DNA from: Planctomycetota bacterium
GTDB taxonomy: Bacteria; Planctomycetota; UBA1135; UBA2386
DNA length: 7,429 nucleotides
Direction of reading: 5' to 3'
NCBI GenBank assembly: GCA_020425885.1
Contig: JAGQRA010000559.1
Location: 1-7,429, forward strand
Within the stretch, counting starts at the first letter, position 1. Each line of letters opens with the position of its first letter. The position numbers and the translations under genes were made by a program. The notes beneath the pieces are model-generated. The model was not told the DNA's origin, made no database searches, and was given only the letters and a program-made list of their open reading frames with translations. Shown here piece by piece: positions 7,001-7,429 of this stretch.

Positions 7001-7429
7001 CACCCGGACTGGTCGGCGGTCTCGACGGACGTCGGCATCGGCAACGACGAGGCGCGCAGCGTCGTCGAGCTCGCCGACGGCAAGCTCCTGGTCACCGGCG
7101 TCACCAACGTCGGCAGCAGCAGCGACATCGCCGTCGTGCGCTACAACGCCGACGGCACGCTGGACACGACCTTCGGCGGCGGCGACGGCATCGTCACGGT
7201 GAGCCTGGCCGCCCAGGACGACACCGCCGGCGCCCTCGTCCTGCAGCCGGACGGCAAGATCCTCCTCGGCGGCTACAGCGTCGTCGACGGTCACACCCAG
7301 ATCACGCTCGTCCGCCTCGACGCCGACGGCAACTACGACACGACCTTCGGCGGCGGCGACGGCATCACCGCGCTGTGGCAGACGGGGGCCAACCTGAAGG
7401 GCCTCGACTTCGTGATCCAGCCGGACGGC
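4085..7429 (+). CDS. Giant surface/secreted repeat protein: LEPR-XLL-like N-terminus, RTX repeats, PKD, beta-solenoid, delta-60 propeller (3' end outside the window)
   Basis: The frame is open for 1115 codons from ATG 4085 and never stops in the window. Residues 1-36 are hydrophilic, Pro- and Lys/Arg-rich (RRKKRR). IESRILLSGTW (38-48) matches the LEPR-XLL motif found at the N-terminus of very large repetitive exported proteins. Then come nine RTX nonapeptides (79-159), a serralysin-C-like module (154-222), a PKD-like domain (228-318, SSDIDGDTLTYSW), a second RTX region (323-476), a second serralysin-C-like module (470-539), a beta-rich segment of unknown family (540-735) with a ~9-residue rhythm, and a delta-60/DUF5122 propeller (743-1115). 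The sequence is acidic, Gly/Asp/Thr-rich, with one Cys (950). It probably binds calcium and works outside the cell as an adhesin or scaffold; no enzyme motif is seen. The start could instead be ATG 4013, which has a better ribosome site; third-base GC does not decide between them. Confidence 0.88.
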   Translation, partial: MSKHDNDKPPPPEKDPGGAKAGPDRRKKRRTRLKGESIESRILLSGTWIDPDTGLEIPDATSGDDVYQGTDAADLPSSGGAGDDILFGGHGNDTLGGGTDLDVLMGGGGDDILYGDEGADVLHGGAGDDVLDGGSGDDVLIGGGGDDTMLGGTGADLFRFTGAEDGDIYTVDGGADVDTIDISEFGSGALLSDDGSTLTVDLGGGSSFTVNYTGIENIVTADDTGVNHGPVADGYVASEIGGIVASLDATGSSDIDGDTLTYSWTQVAGPSVTLSDPTAVQPTFTTPTVTELTQLQFSLEVSDGTTTHVDVVTFWVSPVDDVSGTDAADSLTGSTGADVVLGFGGDDTIDARGGDDYIVGGEGADDITGGTGNDTVSYQDANAGMTIDLAAGTASDGDTLSGVENVVGTAYDDTIVGGIGDNTIDGGAGTDTLSFAGGNAVTVDLTTGTATGAGTDSFSDIEAVIGSSNDDTFVFSAPVAGAVYHVDGGAGGSDTIDLSNFVSDTITFGDGILTVDMGNGDSFAIEYANIDDISFADLTAHVYDAETGAVSGVAISSGIVILNEQVVKMTMSVGAVAAWEMSATDGWFDLTQVSGSSTSTIDIEEISDTALTLRDVNVISNFGTVSSDMAIGTIEIGVGYRLYTVGADVGTISYADGMSSSLTVHGDVGTIQMVDYGSFAITVDGDLDTFSAGYYIGNLTVERAFGSFDLTDDTTVLSENYTVATKLVYTGSTDTLTPTPLANTDPTFVQPDGGTSVTAIGSGDDSASSAVVQPDGKILVAGTTFNGTDDDFVLMRYNADGTLDTTFGGGDGIATTDILTLGNAAETIALQPDGKILVAGVVHNATSDDIAIVRYNPNGTLDTSFGTNGVVVTDMGSWDDEAEKLIVLNDGRFLLAGNSTGINTNFAIARYLADGTMDTSFGTNGYTRAAVGNGIVLSDMIVLDDGSLLCVGTYVGPPTKFELLHFTADGSIHPDWSAVSTDVGIGNDEARSVVELADGKLLVTGVTNVGSSSDIAVVRYNADGTLDTTFGGGDGIVTVSLAAQDDTAGALVLQPDGKILLGGYSVVDGHTQITLVRLDADGNYDTTFGGGDGITALWQTGANLKGLDFVIQPDG
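4196..4228 (+). other. LEPR-XLL-like N-terminal motif
   Basis: Residues 38-48, I-E-S-R-I-L-L-S-G-T-W, follow a basic stretch (RRKKRRTRLKGES). The LEPR-XLL consensus is L-E-P-R-x-L-L followed by S and often G/A; here Leu is Ile and Pro is Ser, while Glu, Arg, Leu-Leu and Ser are kept. In known proteins this motif sits near the N-terminus of repeat proteins of thousands of residues, in place of a conventional signal peptide. It suggests an export or processing role and a very long remaining protein. Confidence 0.7.
4319..4561 (+). repeat. RTX (hemolysin-type calcium-binding) repeat block 1, nine nonapeptides
   Basis: Nine consecutive 9-residue units fit G-G-x-G-x-D-x-h-x in one register (residues 79-159), among them GGAGDDILF, GGHGNDTLG, GGAGDDVLD and GGSGDDVLI. 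The third unit (GGTDLDVLM) and the fifth (GDEGADVLH) deviate at one or two Gly positions. Such repeats fold into a parallel beta-roll with calcium bound between turns, usually after secretion into calcium-rich medium. The corresponding 27-nt DNA period comes from the protein repeat. Confidence 0.93.
4544..4750 (+). repeat. Serralysin-C-like module, copy 1
   Basis: Residues 154-222 run from GADLFRF through YTVDGGADVDTIDISEF and STLTVDLGGGSSFTV to YTGIENIV. The pattern (D-x-F-x-F, then D-T-I-D-h-S-x-F) resembles the peptidase M10/serralysin C-terminal beta-roll cap that closes RTX blocks. It is paired with copy 2 at 5492-5701. Confidence 0.65.
4766..5038 (+). other. PKD-like beta-sandwich domain
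   Basis: Residues 228-318 show the PKD/REJ-like pattern: NHGPVADG at the start, SLDATGSSDIDGDTLTYSW in the middle, QVAGPSVTLSD, then FSLEVSDGTTTHVDVVTFWV at the end. Such domains act as spacers or as protein/polysaccharide-binding modules in extracellular proteins. Here it separates the two RTX regions. Confidence 0.82.
5051..5512 (+). repeat. RTX region 2 with two linked GVENV-type modules
   Basis: Residues 323-476 begin with SGTDAADSLTGSTGAD and RTX-like turns (GFGGDDTID, GGEGADDIT, GGTGNDTVS). Two related modules of about 55 residues follow. The first has MTIDLAAGTA, DTLSGVENVVGT and YDDTIVGG; the second has VTVDLTTGTA, DSFSDIEAVIGS and NDDTFVFS. The T-V/I-D-L...G-T-A...D-x-h-x-x-h-E-x-V-x-G arrangement is common in RTX-family calcium-binding proteins. 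The second module is more degenerate in its Gly/Asp positions. Confidence 0.85.
5492..5701 (+). repeat. Serralysin-C-like module, copy 2
   Basis: Residues 470-539 repeat copy 1 after the second RTX region: DDTFVF, YHVDGGAGGSDTIDLSNF, ILTVDMGNGDSFAIEY, ANIDDISFAD. Shared positions include Y-x-VDGGA, DTID-h-S-x-F, LTVD-h-G and SF. The RTX-plus-cap unit therefore appears twice in the protein, separated by the PKD-like domain. Confidence 0.65.
5921..6214 (+). repeat. Degenerate 9-residue beta-solenoid repeat of unknown family
   Basis: Residues 613-710 contain a recurring hexad, hydrophobic-G-(T/S/N)-hydrophobic-x-hydrophobic: LRDVNV 613, FGTVSS 622, IGTIEI 631, (YRLYTV 640), VGTISY 649, (SSSLTV 659), VGTIQM 668, YGSFAI 676, LDTFSA 687, IGNLTV 696, FGSFDL 705. 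Spacing is mostly 9 residues, with 8, 10 and 11 as exceptions. This implies short beta-strands and turns, most likely a parallel beta-helix. It lacks the Gly/Asp signature of RTX, so it is a separate structure. Confidence 0.6.
6399..6430 (+). repeat. Exact 32-nt direct repeat, copy 1 (copy 2 at 6573-6604)
   Basis: The 32 bases encoding QPDGKILVAG plus the last two bases of the preceding codon are identical at 6399-6430 and 6573-6604, exactly 174 nt (58 codons) apart. The identity includes every third codon position, which suggests recent duplication or gene conversion between propeller blades 1 and 2. Homologous slippage here could change blade number. Confidence 0.9.
6473..6523 (+). repeat. 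51-nt near-identical repeat, copy 1 (copy 2 at 7142-7192)
   Basis: The 51 bases encoding YNADGTLDTTFGGGDGI match 7142-7192 at 48 positions. The three differences (ctc/ctg, acg/acc, ggg/ggc) are all synonymous, so the 17 residues are identical between blades 1 and 5. Confidence 0.9.
6573..6604 (+). repeat. Exact 32-nt direct repeat, copy 2 (copy 1 at 6399-6430)
   Basis: Second copy of the blade-anchor repeat. Both flanking bases differ from those of copy 1, so the exact identity ends sharply on both sides. Confidence 0.9.
7142..7192 (+). repeat. 51-nt near-identical repeat, copy 2
   Basis: Copy 2 of the 51-nt unit. Its last 30 bases (7163-7192) recur exactly at 7337-7366, again 174 nt downstream, linking blades 5 and 6. 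Confidence 0.9.
7337..7366 (+). repeat. Exact 30-nt repeat of 7163-7192
   Basis: These 30 bases encode DTTFGGGDGI and are identical to 7163-7192, 174 nt (58 codons) upstream. The 58-codon spacing equals that of the 32-nt exact repeat in blades 1 and 2. Confidence 0.9.

Larger units (their letters stand above)
6311..7429 (+). repeat. Delta-60 (DUF5122) beta-propeller repeats, at least seven, last cut by window end
   Basis: The delta-60 repeat signature recurs with QPDGK-type anchors at residues 773, 831, 888, 943, 996, 1054 and 1112 (nt 6401, 6575, 6746, 6911, 7070, 7244, 7418), spacing 53-58 residues. A typical unit reads QPDGKILVAG, then about 18 residues, RYNADGTLDTTFG, and GGDGI. Blades 3 and 4 are the most diverged (LNDGRFLLAG, LDDGSLLCVG). 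The family (TIGR02608 / Pfam DUF5122) forms beta-propellers in large extracellular proteins. DPTFVQPDGG at 745-754 resembles the closing strand of a preceding blade. The propeller continues past the window. Confidence 0.92.

Overview
The window is GC-rich (roughly two thirds or more G+C by eye), densely coding bacterial DNA without RNA genes, CRISPR arrays, integrases or insertion sequences. Two protein families point to Planctomycetota: an extracellular metalloprotease ending in a cysteine-paired C-terminal domain of a type I know from large planctomycete secreted proteins, and a giant repeat protein beginning with a LEPR-XLL-type motif (I-E-S-R-I-L-L-S). The phylum assignment is inference from family knowledge. 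It was not checked by a database search.

Layout: (1) 1-2307, plus strand, is the 3' part of a secreted zinc metalloprotease with a reprolysin-like catalytic domain, an Ig/cadherin-like domain, a LamG-like domain, an FN3-like domain and a C-terminal beta domain. (2) 3885-2330, minus strand, is a two-gene operon joined by a TGATG stop/start overlap. It encodes two small membrane proteins, each with two transmembrane helices and a C-terminal soluble domain; they look like diverged tandem paralogues of unknown function. (3) 3886-4084 is a 199-nt divergent intergenic region with a 12-bp perfect palindrome and an 8-C run. (4) 4085-7429, plus strand, is the largest gene. It has no stop codon and runs off the window (1115 codons visible). 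Its order is basic N-terminus, LEPR-XLL-like motif, nine in-register RTX nonapeptides, serralysin-C-like module, PKD-like domain, a second RTX region, a second serralysin-C-like module, an uncharacterised beta-solenoid with a roughly 9-residue rhythm, and a delta-60 (DUF5122) beta-propeller of at least seven blades, the last one cut.

The two plus-strand proteins are probably exported or surface-associated: one a protease with binding domains, the other a calcium-binding adhesin-like scaffold. The membrane pair between them points the other way and has no demonstrated link to either. The protease and the membrane operon converge, with 22 nt between stop codons, on a hairpin whose stem contains both stops. 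I see no defence system or other recognisably new pathway. The items most worth a second look are the solenoid segment, the paralogous membrane pair, the altered zinc-site consensus of the protease, and the unresolved start of the giant gene.
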